Positions 27,077-36,310 of a stretch of 64,000 nt of DNA are shown one piece after another. Positions within the stretch are counted from its first letter, which is position 1. Every line of letters begins with the position of its first letter. A model generated the notes under the pieces. It ran no database searches, was not told where the DNA came from, and saw nothing but the letters and a program-made list of their open reading frames with translations. Source of the DNA: Gordonia asplenii (lineage in GTDB: Bacteria; Actinomycetota; Actinomycetes; Mycobacteriales; Mycobacteriaceae); NCBI RefSeq assembly GCF_012933505.1, contig NZ_JABBNB010000006.1:186001-250000 (forward strand). Direction: 5' to 3'. Both the position numbers and the translations under genes were made by a program.

Positions 27077-27919
27077 ATGGCAACCGCAATGGCAACCTCA
27101 GTGAACAAGAAGGTCGGCTGGACCGTCGCGAACCTGCTCGTCGTGCTCTACGCCGTGATCCCACTGCTGTGGATCGTCAGTCTGTCGTTCAAGTCGTCGG
27201 GCACCGTCAAGGACGGCAACTTCATCCCGCGCGAGTGGACCTGGGAGAACTACAAGGGCATCTTCTCGACCAGCGCCTTCACCAGTGCGCTGATCAACTC
27301 GATCGGCATCGGCCTGATCACCACGCTGATCGCGGTGGTGATCGGCACCATGGCGGCCTATGCCGTTGCGCGACTTGACTTCCCGGGCAAGAAGCTGCTG
27401 ATCGGCGCGGCCTTGCTGATCGCCATGTTCCCGCAGATCTCGCTGGTCACACCGCTGTTCAACATCGAACGCAGCGTCGGGCTGTTCGACACCTGGCTGG
27501 GCCTGATCATTCCCTACATCACCTTCGCGTTGCCGCTGGCGATCTACACCCTCTCCGCGTTCTTTCGGGAGATCCCGTGGGAACTGGAGAAGGCCGCCAA
27601 GATGGACGGTGCCACACCGTGGCAGGCGTTTCGGCGGGTGATCGCTCCGCTGGCCGCACCCGGCGTGGTGACCGCCGCGATCCTGGTGTTCATCTTCGCG
27701 TGGAACGACCTGCTGCTCGCACTGTCGCTGACCTCGACCGAACGCGCGATCACCGCGCCGGTCGCGATCGCGAACTTCACCGGCAGTTCGCAATTCGAGG
27801 AGCCCACCGGTTCCATCGCCGCGGCCGCCGTAGTCATCACCATTCCGATCATCATCTTCGTGCTGATCTTCCAACGTCGAATCGTCGCCGGTCTGACCTC
27901 CGGCGCGGTGAAGGGGTAA
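27077..27919 (+). CDS. sugB: Trehalose ABC transporter permease SugB
   Basis: Second permease subunit, 280 residues with six TM helices. The EAA loop is [27 protein letters not shown]. It begins 3 bp after sugA and ends 3 bp before sugC. Its N-terminus [12 protein letters not shown] is short and cytoplasmic. It pairs with SugA to form the translocation path for trehalose. Confidence 0.93.
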   Translation: MATAMATSVNKKVGWTVANLLVVLYAVIPLLWIVSLSFKSSGTVKDGNFIPREWTWENYKGIFSTSAFTSALINSIGIGLITTLIAVVIGTMAAYAVARLDFPGKKLLIGAALLIAMFPQISLVTPLFNIERSVGLFDTWLGLIIPYITFALPLAIYTLSAFFREIPWELEKAAKMDGATPWQAFRRVIAPLAAPGVVTAAILVFIFAWNDLLLALSLTSTERAITAPVAIANFTGSSQFEEPTGSIAAAAVVITIPIIIFVLIFQRRIVAGLTSGAVKG

Positions 27920-27922
27920 TCC

Positions 27923-29098
27923 ATGGCCGACATCGTCTTGGACAACGTCACCAAGCAGTATGCCGACGGTTCGGTGGCCGTCGCGGGCGTGAACCTCGCC
28001 ATCGCCGACGGCGAATTCGTCATCCTCGTCGGGCCGTCGGGCTGTGGGAAGTCGACGACGCTGAACATGATCGCCGGGCTGGAAGACATCAGCAGCGGCG
28101 AACTGCGCATCGGTGGCGAACGCGTCAACGAGCGGGCTCCCCGTGACCGCGACATCGCGATGGTCTTCCAGTCCTACGCGCTCTACCCGCATATGACGGT
28201 GCGCCAGAACATCGCCTTTCCGCTGACGCTGGCGAAACTGTCGAAGGCGGAGATCGCGCAGAAGGTCGACGAGGCCGCACGGATTCTCGATCTGGGTCCC
28301 TACCTCGATCGCAAGCCGTCGAATCTGTCCGGCGGGCAGCGTCAGCGCGTCGCGATGGGACGTGCGATCGTCCGCTCGCCCAAGGCTTTTCTCATGGACG
28401 AGCCGTTGTCGAATCTCGACGCCAAGCTGCGCGTGCAGATGCGAACCGAGATCGCCCGGCTGCAGAGTCGACTGCGTACGACGACGGTGTACGTCACCCA
28501 CGACCAGACTGAGGCGATGACGCTCGGCGATCGGGTGGTCGTTCTGCGCGGTGGACACGTGCAGCAGATCGGCACGCCCGCCGAACTGTACAACGATCCG
28601 TCGAACCTGTTCGTGGCGGGCTTCATCGGGTCGCCGGCGATGAACTTCCTGCCGGGTCGGCTCGCCGCCAACGGCGTCGACACGCCTATCGGCACCATCC
28701 CGGTGCCCGACTATCAGGGCATCGTCAAGCGTGCGGGCGACGCCCACAGCAACGGTGAGGTCATCATCGGCATCCGGCCCGAGCATTTGTCGGACGCCTC
28801 GATGATCGATCCGCTGCAGCGCGGTCGGGGCACGACCTTCCAGGTCAATGTCGACGTCCTCGAGTCGCTCGGCTCGGACAAGTACGCGTATTTCAGCGTG
28901 TCGTCGCCGGCTGCCGAAAGTGCCACTCTCGCAGAGCTTTCCGCGGAGACCGGCGTCGAACTCGGTGGCGGCGCGATGGTTGCGCGGCTGCATGCGGAAT
29001 CGCCGGTCGTGAAGGGTTCGCGCGCCGAGCTGTTCTACGAGCCGACGAAGGTCGCCGTCTTCGATCAGGCGAGCGGTCAGAACTTGCACCGGGCGTAG
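27923..29098 (+). CDS. sugC: Trehalose ABC transporter ATPase SugC
   Basis: CUT1/MalK-type ATPase of 391 residues. Walker A is GPSGCGKST (about 37-45), the Q-loop is [12 protein letters not shown], the signature is [15 protein letters not shown], Walker B is [12 protein letters not shown] and the H-loop is [12 protein letters not shown]-terminal TOBE/OB domain (IGIRPEHL) follows, a site that in relatives receives regulatory signals. Last gene of the lpqY-sugABC operon. Confidence 0.94.
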   Translation: MADIVLDNVTKQYADGSVAVAGVNLAIADGEFVILVGPSGCGKSTTLNMIAGLEDISSGELRIGGERVNERAPRDRDIAMVFQSYALYPHMTVRQNIAFPLTLAKLSKAEIAQKVDEAARILDLGPYLDRKPSNLSGGQRQRVAMGRAIVRSPKAFLMDEPLSNLDAKLRVQMRTEIARLQSRLRTTTVYVTHDQTEAMTLGDRVVVLRGGHVQQIGTPAELYNDPSNLFVAGFIGSPAMNFLPGRLAANGVDTPIGTIPVPDYQGIVKRAGDAHSNGEVIIGIRPEHLSDASMIDPLQRGRGTTFQVNVDVLESLGSDKYAYFSVSSPAAESATLAELSAETGVELGGGAMVARLHAESPVVKGSRAELFYEPTKVAVFDQASGQNLHRA

Positions 29099-29154
29099 GT
29101 CCGACACCATCCGCCGATTTCGGGGCGTGGTCTGGGCAACGTAGGGTCGAGCAC

Positions 29155-29742
29155 GTGTCTGAATCCGTAGCCGCGCTCGTCACCGACCACCTGCGCGCCC
29201 TCAGCGACACCGAGCCGCAGCGTGCGTCGGTGACGTTCTTGGGCGTCGAGCCGATCGATGTGCTGCGCCTGGTCGTCGACGCCGACGGTGTTCGGCAACT
29301 GCTGTACGCGACGGTCGGGTGTTCACGGCATCCGATGGGCGACCCGACGGACCTGCACGCCGACCCGGTCCGCGGCCCGCGCGCCGAGATCGTGGTGCGG
29401 ATGGCCCCGACGTCGCCGTTGCCGGGATTGCACAAACGACTCGCGACGATAGCGGCAGCGCCCGCCGTCGAGGGATTGATCCTGTCGGTCGACGCCCTGG
29501 TGGACCTCGGTGAGCCGCTGTGGGACGGATCGTCGTGCACCGCACTGCTTTTGGGCGACGACCCGATTTCCGATCTCGCTCTTCCCGACCCGATGGACCC
29601 GGTGGTCTTCCTGCGGGCGACGCCGATCACCGCCAACGAGGCGGCCTGGGTACGGCTCAAAGGGGCTGCGGCACTGCGGGAGGCGTGGACCGAGGCGGGC
29701 ATCGACGTCGCCGATCCGACTCGGTCGGGAGCGCGGCTGTAG
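29155..29742 (+). CDS. Suppressor-of-fused (SUFU) domain protein
   Basis: A 195-residue cytoplasmic protein. The run from YATVGCSRHPMGDPTDLHADP to GPRAEIVVRM and then LPGLHKRLATIAAAPAVEGL with LVDLGEPLWDGSSCTALLLGDD matches the SUFU domain seen in many bacterial immunity or toxin-linked proteins and in actinobacterial stand-alone proteins. GTG at 29155. It has its own short gap after sugC (56 bp) and lies before a frameshifted regulator. No partner toxin is visible. The fold assignment is confident, the role not. Confidence 0.7.
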   Translation: MSESVAALVTDHLRALSDTEPQRASVTFLGVEPIDVLRLVVDADGVRQLLYATVGCSRHPMGDPTDLHADPVRGPRAEIVVRMAPTSPLPGLHKRLATIAAAPAVEGLILSVDALVDLGEPLWDGSSCTALLLGDDPISDLALPDPMDPVVFLRATPITANEAAWVRLKGAAALREAWTEAGIDVADPTRSGARL

Positions 29743-29774
29743 ATCCGGTGTGTTCCCACGAGCCGAGAATGAGA

Positions 29775-29823
29775 TATTCCGACGTGATCGTCGATTCGCG
29801 GATAAGTGATATCAGTCGGAATA
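29775..29823. repeat. 9-bp inverted repeat between SUFU gene and regulator
   Basis: TATTCCGAC (29775-29783) and GTCGGAATA (29815-29823) form a perfect inverted repeat with a 31-base loop in an AT-rich 160-bp gap between two convergent genes. It could be a weak terminator; the loop is long. Nothing else is seen in the gap. Confidence 0.35.
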
Positions 29824-29902
29824 GGACAAGCAGATGACTCCCTTTACATCGGGATTTCGGCGACGTCGACATTCATATCTACTGCCGCAGTATCCGCATT
29901 GA

Positions 29903-30992
29903 TCAGAATTCGGTTAATGTATCCGCGACGCGGGTGACAGCTTCGGCGAGCCGTCGATAATAGGTGGTGCGGCCCACGTGCAGCTGCCGGATCGCCGACG
30001 CGTGCGTAGCGCCGGCGGTCAGATAGCCGGCGGTGAGGACGGCGTGCAGTTCGACATCGCTCGACTCGTCGACGAATGCGCGCGTCATCGCGTCCCGCAG
30101 CCGGCGTTGAACGACGGTCGCGCGCGAGACCACCGTCCCGTCGATGGGCGACAGGGGACTGCGCGCCAGTTCGTAGGGTTTGTGGAAACTGCGAAACGCG
30201 GCCTGTACGACATCGATCATGCTGGTCGACGCCCCGGTGCGCGAGTCGCGTGGCCGGCCGGCCGCATCGATTCAGGGTGGTTCGGGTGGCACCCGGCTCA
30301 CAGGCCAGACGAAGCTGTGCCTCGGTGAAGGAGAGCCGGTCGGCGTGCATCCCTTCGTAACCGAGCGCGCCCATCGCCGCCGGAATCCCGTCGAGCCACG
30401 GGTATGCCACGGCCACGCAGCGCGCCGCATCGTGTGACCACCCGCGATCGAACGCGACGCCGCGCCTGCGAACCAGCGCGACCTCCGCGAGGACTCCGTC
30501 GTGATCGGGAGTGCGGCCGGTCAGCGCGGTAACCGGCCTGCGATCGATGATCGCCGGCACATCGTCGTCGGGGAGCTGCGCCAACTGGACCACGCCCCAG
30601 GCGGTGGCCCACACCGGTGCCTCGGTGACGCCGAAGAAGAAGTCCGGCAGGCCGTCTGGACCACTCGACACCGCGAGCAGGTATTGGGTGTCGCCGGCCA
30701 GCGCAGACACCAGCACGGTCAGGCCGGTCAAACCGCTCACCGCGTGCGCGAGGTCGCTGGTCCGGTCGAGCGCGTGGCGATGCACCGGGTCGGCGCCGAG
30801 GAGGACCGCGCGCGTGCCCAACGCGACCTTGCCGTCGACCCTCGCCAGCCACCCGCGTGCGCACAGTGAGCTGACGGTACGGGAGACGGCCGCCTTGTCC
30901 TGCCCGGAGCGGCGCGCCAGTTCGGTGATGGTGAGACGTTCGCTGCGCACCTCATCCATCAGCTCGAGTGCACGCAGGGCAGCGCTGGACAT
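29903..30992 (-). pseudogene. IclR-type regulator disrupted by a frameshift near 30270
   Basis: The N-terminal two thirds (start ATG at 30992) read as an IclR-type winged helix (SAALRALELMDEV, LTITELARRSGQDKAAVSRTVSSLCARGWL) plus a ligand-domain-like middle. After about 30275 the frame degenerates into Arg-rich sequence. From about 30268 the next minus-strand frame, open to 29903, continues with TGASTSMIDVVQAAFRSFHKP and ends in a second helix-turn-helix-like end (LHVGRTTYYRRLAEAV). Joining the two frames at the CTGAATC motif (30269-30275) restores about 360 residues. I read it as a one-base frameshift: pseudogene, sequencing error or recoding. Confidence 0.6.
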
Positions 30993-31209
30993 GAGAAAAG
31001 AGTAGGTCCCCGTTGCCTCCCGATCATCGCAAAAGGGACGAATCGACAACGGTATTCATTCGGTGAGTAGAGGGTCGGTCGGATTCCCGCAGGCACGGCA
31101 CCCGGTCGGGGCGCGTCGAACAAGGCACGCGTGTGGTACTTCGAACGGATTGTCCGAGGCTATTCGACCGGTGACACTCAGACCACAGCAAAATGAGAAG
31201 GAGAGAACA

Positions 31210-31599
31210 ATGATCAAAAGAATTATCGTCGCGGTGCTCGCATTCGGCGCATTGCTCGGAATAGCCGGAGTGAGTGCGACAACCGCGCAGGCGCGTCCGC
31301 ATCAATACAGCGGAACCGCCTACATCACGGTGTGGGAGAACGGATACGGCCAGCACCAACAGCCGGTGGTGCAGATCACCGATCGAAACAGCGGGTACTA
31401 CTCCACCGCGTGGTTCACCTATCGGGAATATCGGAACGGCCGCGTCGGCTATCATTTCCAGGCTCGACGTCTGCCGATCAATACCGGGTTGACCGTGACG
31501 GCCTATCAGGGTGGGCGTTACCTCGCGAGTCGCTGGCTGTACCTGTCGTGGCAACACCAGACGGGGTACGTCGACCTGTACCCGCAGTATCGACGGTGA
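31210..31599 (+). CDS. Small secreted protein, Tyr/Arg-rich
   Basis: A 129-residue protein with a clear Sec signal peptide (MIKRIIVAVLAFGALLG...), cut probably after AQA near residue 28. The mature part of about 100 residues is rich in Tyr, Arg, Gln and Trp with beta-strand alternation and no Cys. AAGGAG precedes the ATG at 31210. It is divergent from the frameshifted regulator across 217 bp, where no clear promoter was identified. GC is lower than that of its neighbours. I do not recognise a family; small beta-sandwich secreted proteins of this type are common in actinobacteria. Confidence 0.7.
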   Translation: MIKRIIVAVLAFGALLGIAGVSATTAQARPHQYSGTAYITVWENGYGQHQQPVVQITDRNSGYYSTAWFTYREYRNGRVGYHFQARRLPINTGLTVTAYQGGRYLASRWLYLSWQHQTGYVDLYPQYRR

Positions 31600-31632
31600 G
31601 GCCTGCGCCGTAGGCGATCACCGTCCCGCCGA

Positions 31633-31670
31633 AGCGTCCGCGATCAGCTCGTCGGCTGGTCGCGGACGCT
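31633..31670. terminator. Bidirectional hairpin between the secreted protein and GGCT genes
   Basis: AGCGTCCGCGA (31633-31643) and TCGCGGACGCT (31660-31670) form a perfect 11-bp stem with a 16-base loop. The loop holds the GGCT stop codon, so the right arm is coding. Likely serves both converging genes; no T run. Confidence 0.5.
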
Positions 31671-32015
31671 GCCGTGTTCGCCGGCGAATACGTACACCCA
31701 CCCCACTCCACCCGAGCGCAGCGGCACCTCGATGCGTGTGTAGTCGTCCACTTCATACTCGTCGGCGGCGACGAGGTCGGTGTCGTCGATGGTGAACGTG
31801 GTGCCCTCGATGACGTCGGAAGAGTTGCCGCGCACGAGGATCGGGTGCCGCTCGCTGCCGCTGCGCTCGATGACCAGCGGATCGGTGATCGTCAGCAGCT
31901 CGCTGCGGAACCCGACGATCGCATCGGGCCGCCCGGTGAGACGACGGCCGAACGTGGCCGCCTGGACGTCGGGGAGTTGCAGGGTGCCGTAGGAGAACAG
32001 GTGATGCATCGGCAT
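31644..32015 (-). CDS. Gamma-glutamylcyclotransferase-like (AIG2/GGCT) protein
   Basis: A 123-residue GGCT-fold protein. The start HHLFSYGTLQLPDVQ carries the substrate-binding YGTL motif; the catalytic Glu candidate is in AADEYEVDDYTR. Enzymes of this family cyclise gamma-glutamyl amines to 5-oxoproline. ATG at 32015 lies 4 bp after the corA stop, with a TTG one codon before, so the two genes are cotranscribed. Substrate unknown. Confidence 0.8.
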   Translation of the reverse strand: MPMHHLFSYGTLQLPDVQAATFGRRLTGRPDAIVGFRSELLTITDPLVIERSGSERHPILVRGNSSDVIEGTTFTIDDTDLVAADEYEVDDYTRIEVPLRSGGVGWVYVFAGEHGSVRDQPTS

Positions 32016-32019
32016 CAAG

Positions 32020-33099
32020 CTACAGCCAGTTGTGTTTGCGGAAATTGCGGCCCAATACGATTGTGAGCAACACCATCGCCACCAGCACCACGTAATAGCC
32101 GGGGCGCCAGTGCAATTCGGGCATGTTGTCGAAGTTCATGCCGTAGATGCCGGCGATCATGGTCGGTCCGGCAGCCATCGCCACCCACGCCGAGATCCGG
32201 CGCATATCCGTATTCTGTTGCAGCGCAACCTTTGCCGCGGCGGCGTCGAGCAAGGACGACAGCACGTCGTCGTATTCGACGACCCGGTCGATGACGGTGG
32301 TGAGGTGATCGGCGACGTCGCGCAGATACCGCCGCACCTCCTTCGGTATCTGATTGGATCCGGTCAGCTGGCTCAGCGGGCCGATCAGCGGGGCCACCGC
32401 CCGGCGCATCTCGAGGACCTCGCGTTTGAGCAGATAGACCGGGTCGATGTCGAGTCCGCCCTGACTGAAGACGGACTGCTCGATCGCGTCGACGTCGGCC
32501 TCCATCTTCTCGGTGACCGCGAGGTAGCTGTCGACCACTCGGTCGGCGATGGAGTACATCGCCATCGTCGGCCCGAGCATGAGTTGCTCGGGCCTAGCTT
32601 CGAGTCGGTGGCGTACCCCGGAGAGGTGCGTGTGGTCACCGTGGCGGACGGTGATGACGAAGTCCTTGCCGACGAAGATCATGATCTCGCCGGTCTCGAC
32701 CACCTCGCTGGTGGCCTGGATGGACTCGTGCTCCACATACTTGACGGTGCGCAGCACCAGAAACTGTACCTCGTCGTACACTTCGAGCTTCGGACGCTGA
32801 TGGGCGTGCACGGCGTCTTCGACCGCCAACTCGTGAAGGCCGAAAGCCTCTGCGACGCCTTGCATTTGACCGTCGTCGGGGGCGTGCAGGCCGAGCCAGA
32901 CGAATCCGTTGCCACTCTCCCGCACGCGGCGCAGCGCCTCGGTGTAAGCATAATTGCCGGGTTGGCGTTCGCCGTCGACGTAGATGGCGCAGTCGACGAT
33001 GGCGCGGGAGACCGGTACGGGGATGCGCGGAAGTGGCGGCTTGTCACGGCGCGGGGGCTGACCCCAGCCGGCTCCTCGGATACTCGGTATCGACGGCAC
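32020..33099 (-). CDS. corA: Magnesium/cobalt transporter CorA
   Basis: 359-residue CorA channel. A large cytoplasmic N-terminal domain ends in two TM helices with the selectivity-filter motif IYGMNFDNMPEL (Gly-Met-Asn), followed by a basic end. The start is the GTG at 33099. Equivalent in order to Rv1239c, beside lpqY-sugABC. Expressed with the GGCT gene downstream. Nearby, the DUF1003/MgtE-N-CBS genes also suggest ion homeostasis. Confidence 0.93.
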   Translation of the reverse strand: MPSIPSIRGAGWGQPPRRDKPPLPRIPVPVSRAIVDCAIYVDGERQPGNYAYTEALRRVRESGNGFVWLGLHAPDDGQMQGVAEAFGLHELAVEDAVHAHQRPKLEVYDEVQFLVLRTVKYVEHESIQATSEVVETGEIMIFVGKDFVITVRHGDHTHLSGVRHRLEARPEQLMLGPTMAMYSIADRVVDSYLAVTEKMEADVDAIEQSVFSQGGLDIDPVYLLKREVLEMRRAVAPLIGPLSQLTGSNQIPKEVRRYLRDVADHLTTVIDRVVEYDDVLSSLLDAAAAKVALQQNTDMRRISAWVAMAAGPTMIAGIYGMNFDNMPELHWRPGYYVVLVAMVLLTIVLGRNFRKHNWL

Positions 33100-33139
33100 A
33101 GATGCTGATAGTACCCGTCACGACGGGTACCGTGTTGGC

Positions 33140-33832
33140 GTGTTCACGTTCCGACGATCCAGCCCCCGCAACCTTCTGAACTGGCCGATCGTGCTGGTAG
33201 CCGCGTTTGTCGGAGCGGTCGGACTTGCCGGATGCTCGGTTCCGACGACGCCGGACACCGCGTCGCGGACCCTCGTCGTCGGTGCTCCGGCAGACCCCGC
33301 GCTGCAGATGGCGGCGCGAATCTACCGCGCGGTGCTCGTCGCCACCGGGTGGTCGGTGGCGCCCGATGTGGTCGTCGGCGACGACGCCGGGCAACTGACC
33401 GCGATGAGCGCGGTGCGGCGCGATCTGTTTCCCGCCTTCTCCGGACGGTTGCTGGCGTCGTTGGTGCCGGCGAATTCGCGCATCGTCGATGCGGCGGCGG
33501 GGTCCGGCGCCGATTTCGACCCAACCTATGTCGCGCTGAACAAGGCGTTGCCACAAGGAGTTTCGCTCGCCGACCCGACCACGGTCACGCTCGCCGGGCT
33601 GTCCGGCGCGGCGTCGGGCGGCCCGGCGTCGACTCAACCGAGCGGCCCGTCCCAGCAACTCGTGCCGGTGTATCGCAGTGCGGCGTTGCGCCGCGACCAG
33701 CTCAAGACGATCAACAAGGTCGCCGGCGAATTGACCGCCGACGACCTGGTGACGCTCGTCGCTCAAGCCCGCACGGGTGACCCCGCCGCCATCGCGGCGC
33801 GCTGGGTGCTCACCCACGGGCTCAATCGTTGA
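33140..33832 (+). CDS. lpqZ: LpqZ-like lipoprotein (OpuAC-type binding protein)
   Basis: A 230-residue lipoprotein with lipobox VGLAGC. The mature part begins RTLVVGAPADPALQMAARIYRAVLVATG and ends VPVYRSAALRRDQLKTINKVAGELTADDL, split here. Both ends match osmoprotectant-binding proteins of the OpuAC family, like LpqZ (Rv1244), which sits beside the same SDR gene (Rv1245c). It is shorter than LpqZ (about 286) with the central portion reduced. No permease or ATPase is adjacent. GTG at 33140. It converges on the SDR gene with no spacer. Confidence 0.75.
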   Translation: MFTFRRSSPRNLLNWPIVLVAAFVGAVGLAGCSVPTTPDTASRTLVVGAPADPALQMAARIYRAVLVATGWSVAPDVVVGDDAGQLTAMSAVRRDLFPAFSGRLLASLVPANSRIVDAAAGSGADFDPTYVALNKALPQGVSLADPTTVTLAGLSGAASGGPASTQPSGPSQQLVPVYRSAALRRDQLKTINKVAGELTADDLVTLVAQARTGDPAAIAARWVLTHGLNR

Positions 33833-34669
33833 TCAGTTCGTGAGGCGGCGGGTCCCGAATCCGGTGATGCGCGCGAGGATGCCCTGATAGCCGGACGCGA
33901 CCACGCGGACCCACAGGTCCAGGAACTTGGCGTCGTTGCCGACGAGCACACGCGCACGGTTGCGTTCGACGCCACGGATGATGATGTCGGCCGCCTTCTC
34001 CGACGGCATGCGCAGCAGGTATTTCTCGAACGCCGCGGTCAGTTTGTCGTGGTTGGGGTCGTTTCCGGAGCTGGTCGCGTTGCGGGCGATCGCGGTCTTG
34101 ATGCCGCCGGGGTGCACACAGGTGACCTTGACCGGGTGCTTGGCGACGATCATCTCCTGGTTGAGCGACTCGGTGAAGCCGCGGACCGCGAACTTCGCCG
34201 AGTTGTAGGCCGACTGACCCGGCTCGGACAGCAGGCCGAACAGCGACGAGGTGTTGACGATGTGGCCGTCGCCCGAGGCGATGATGTAGGGCAGGAATGC
34301 CTTGGTGCCGTTGACGACGCCCCAGAAGTCGACGTCCATCACCCGCTCGATGTCCTTGAACTCCATCTTCTCCACCTCGCCGTTGTGGGCGATGCCCGCG
34401 TTGTTGAAGATGACGTTGACGGTGCCGAAGTGCTTGGCGACGGTGTCGGCGTATTCCAGGACGGCCTCGCGCTCGGCGACGTTGAGCAGCTGGCTGTGCA
34501 CCTCGGCGCCGGCCTCGGTGACCAGCTTCTCGGTGGCGGCCAGACCGGACGGGTCGACGTCGGAGATGGCGATCTTCGCGCCCCGCTTGGCGAGTTTGAC
34601 GGCGAGGTCGCGGCCCATGCCCGAGCCGGCGCCGGTGATGACGACTACTTTTCCGCGGAAGTCTTTCAT
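33833..34669 (-). CDS. Short-chain dehydrogenase/reductase (Rv1245c-like)
   Basis: A 278-residue NAD(P)-dependent SDR. VVITGAGSGMGRDLAV binds the cofactor, NNAGIA is the structural motif, and Ser (in NTSSLFG) and YNSAK are the catalytic residues. A hydrophobic C-terminal segment suggests membrane association. It starts 36 bp after the Baeyer-Villiger monooxygenase gene and probably shares its TetR-controlled promoter. An alcohol-to-ketone oxidation feeding the monooxygenase is a reasonable inference. Confidence 0.88.
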   Translation of the reverse strand: MKDFRGKVVVITGAGSGMGRDLAVKLAKRGAKIAISDVDPSGLAATEKLVTEAGAEVHSQLLNVAEREAVLEYADTVAKHFGTVNVIFNNAGIAHNGEVEKMEFKDIERVMDVDFWGVVNGTKAFLPYIIASGDGHIVNTSSLFGLLSEPGQSAYNSAKFAVRGFTESLNQEMIVAKHPVKVTCVHPGGIKTAIARNATSSGNDPNHDKLTAAFEKYLLRMPSEKAADIIIRGVERNRARVLVGNDAKFLDLWVRVVASGYQGILARITGFGTRRLTN

Positions 34670-34705
34670 GCGATCAATCCTTAAGTGACAGTGGGTGTTT
34701 CGTCG

Positions 34706-36232
34706 TTAGACGGTGGTTTCGACGGCAGCGTCGGCGATGACCGACGGACGCGGGGTGCCGCGCACGACGTCGTAGGCGTCGAGATCGAAGGTACGGGTGA
34801 TGCGGCGGAAGTCGAAGGTGAAGCCCGGCCACAGCGTGGTGATGTTGCCGTGCGAGTCCTTGTACCAAGACGCGCAGCCGCCGTTGGTCCACACGCTGCG
34901 GCGCAGCTTGTGCTGGATGCCCTCGTTGTAGGCCCGTTGGTTGTCGGCTTTCACGTCGACTCGGGTGATCGATCCGGCGCGGACCGCCTTGAGGTAGCTC
35001 ACCAGGTAGTTCAGTTGCGACTCGATCATGTACACCATCGAGGTATGGCCCAGGCCGGTCGACGGACCGACCATCAGCATCATGTTGGGGAAGCCGTTGA
35101 CGAACGAGCCCTTGTATCCCTGCATGCCTGCCTCGTCCCATACGGCGGCCAGCGAGCGGCCCGCGGCGCCGACGATACGCTCGAAGACGGGGGAGTCGGT
35201 GACGTGGAAGCCGGTGGCGACGACGATCACATCGACGTCGCGCAGGGTGCCGTCGGCGGTCCGGATGCCGGTCGGGGTGATGGCCGCGATCGGATCGGTG
35301 ACGAGTTCGACGTTGTCGCGGGCCAGGGTGGGATACCAGTCGTTGGACTTGAGGATGCGTTTGCAGCCGACCGCGAACTTCGGTGTGGCCTGCTCGCGCA
35401 GTGCGGGATCCTTGATGCCGCGAGCGATGTTGGCCTTGGCCAGCGCCTGGACCGGCTTGAGGGCGCCCGGCGCGTAGGTCATGCCGAATGCGACGAATTC
35501 GCTTGCGGTGTAGATGGTTCCGCGAGCAGCCGCCTGATAACCGGGAATGTTCTTGAACGCCCAGTTCTCGACCGACAGGTAGGCCCGCTCGTTGCGCGGG
35601 ACGATCCACGGCGCGGTGCGCTGGTAGACGTCGAGCTGTGCGGCGACCTTGCCCAATTGCGGGACGATCTGGATGGCCGACGCCCCGGTGCCGATCACGG
35701 CGATGCGCTTGCCCGTGTAGTCGTAGTCGTTGTCCCAGCGGGCCGAATGGACGATCTTGCCCTCGAAGTCGTTGAAACCCTTGATGTCCGGGAGGTTGGG
35801 CTCACACAGCGGGCCGACGGCGCCGACTAGGATGGCCGCGCGGATCTGGTCTTTGACGCCGTTGGACTCGGTGTCGATGACCCATTGCGCCGTGTCCTCG
35901 TCCCACGCCGCGTTGGTCACCTCGGTGTGAAAGCGCGCCTTGTCGCGGACGCCGTAGGTGTCGGCCACGCCGTTGATGTAGCGGTGAATCTCGGGCTGAT
36001 GCGAGTAGGACCGCGACCACGTCGGGTTGAGCGCGAACGAGTAGGAGTAGAGGTGCGAGGGAACGTCGCACGCTGCGCCCGGGTAGGTGTTGTCGCGCCA
36101 GGTACCGCCGAAGTCGGCGCCGCGGTCGATCAGGACGAAGTCGGAGATACCTTCTTGCTTGAGCTTGATGGCTGCGCCCAAGCCGGAGAACCCTGCGCCG
36201 ATGATGGCGACTTGTACATCACTCGTTGTCAT
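34706..36232 (-). CDS. FAD-dependent Baeyer-Villiger monooxygenase
   Basis: A 508-residue class B flavoprotein monooxygenase that converts ketones to esters with NADPH and O2. The FAD site is VAIIGAGFSGLGAAIKL. The type I BVMO fingerprint FxGxxxHxxxW[D/P] is complete (FEGKIVHSARWD), and IAVIGTGASAIQI is the second nucleotide site. ATG at 36232; an ATG four codons earlier (36244) is possible. Divergent from a TetR gene across a gap with two operator-like dyads. It heads an operon with the SDR. Confidence 0.92.
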   Translation of the reverse strand: MTTSDVQVAIIGAGFSGLGAAIKLKQEGISDFVLIDRGADFGGTWRDNTYPGAACDVPSHLYSYSFALNPTWSRSYSHQPEIHRYINGVADTYGVRDKARFHTEVTNAAWDEDTAQWVIDTESNGVKDQIRAAILVGAVGPLCEPNLPDIKGFNDFEGKIVHSARWDNDYDYTGKRIAVIGTGASAIQIVPQLGKVAAQLDVYQRTAPWIVPRNERAYLSVENWAFKNIPGYQAAARGTIYTASEFVAFGMTYAPGALKPVQALAKANIARGIKDPALREQATPKFAVGCKRILKSNDWYPTLARDNVELVTDPIAAITPTGIRTADGTLRDVDVIVVATGFHVTDSPVFERIVGAAGRSLAAVWDEAGMQGYKGSFVNGFPNMMLMVGPSTGLGHTSMVYMIESQLNYLVSYLKAVRAGSITRVDVKADNQRAYNEGIQHKLRRSVWTNGGCASWYKDSHGNITTLWPGFTFDFRRITRTFDLDAYDVVRGTPRPSVIADAAVETTV

Positions 36233-36250
36233 GGTTCTCACCATAGAGCG

Positions 36251-36293
36251 CTATTGAATTCTCGTCAATAGGTTGTTGAACATGAGTCAATAG
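36251..36293. promoter_or_regulatory. Tandem TetR operators between BVMO and tetR
   Basis: Two dyads with identical geometry: CTATTGA-N7-TCAATAG (36251-36271) and TTGTTGA-N7-TCAATAG (36273-36293), 22 bp apart. The outer decamers GCGCTATTGA (36248-36257) and TCAATAGCGC (36287-36296) also form an inverted repeat. The AT-rich motif stands out in this GC-rich DNA. Confidence 0.65.
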
Positions 36294-36310
36294 CGCGTTA
36301 GGATCGACGT

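Noticed and set aside
34685..35830. 381-codon plus-strand frame opposite the Baeyer-Villiger gene
   Set aside because: Shadow of the monooxygenase; no domain.
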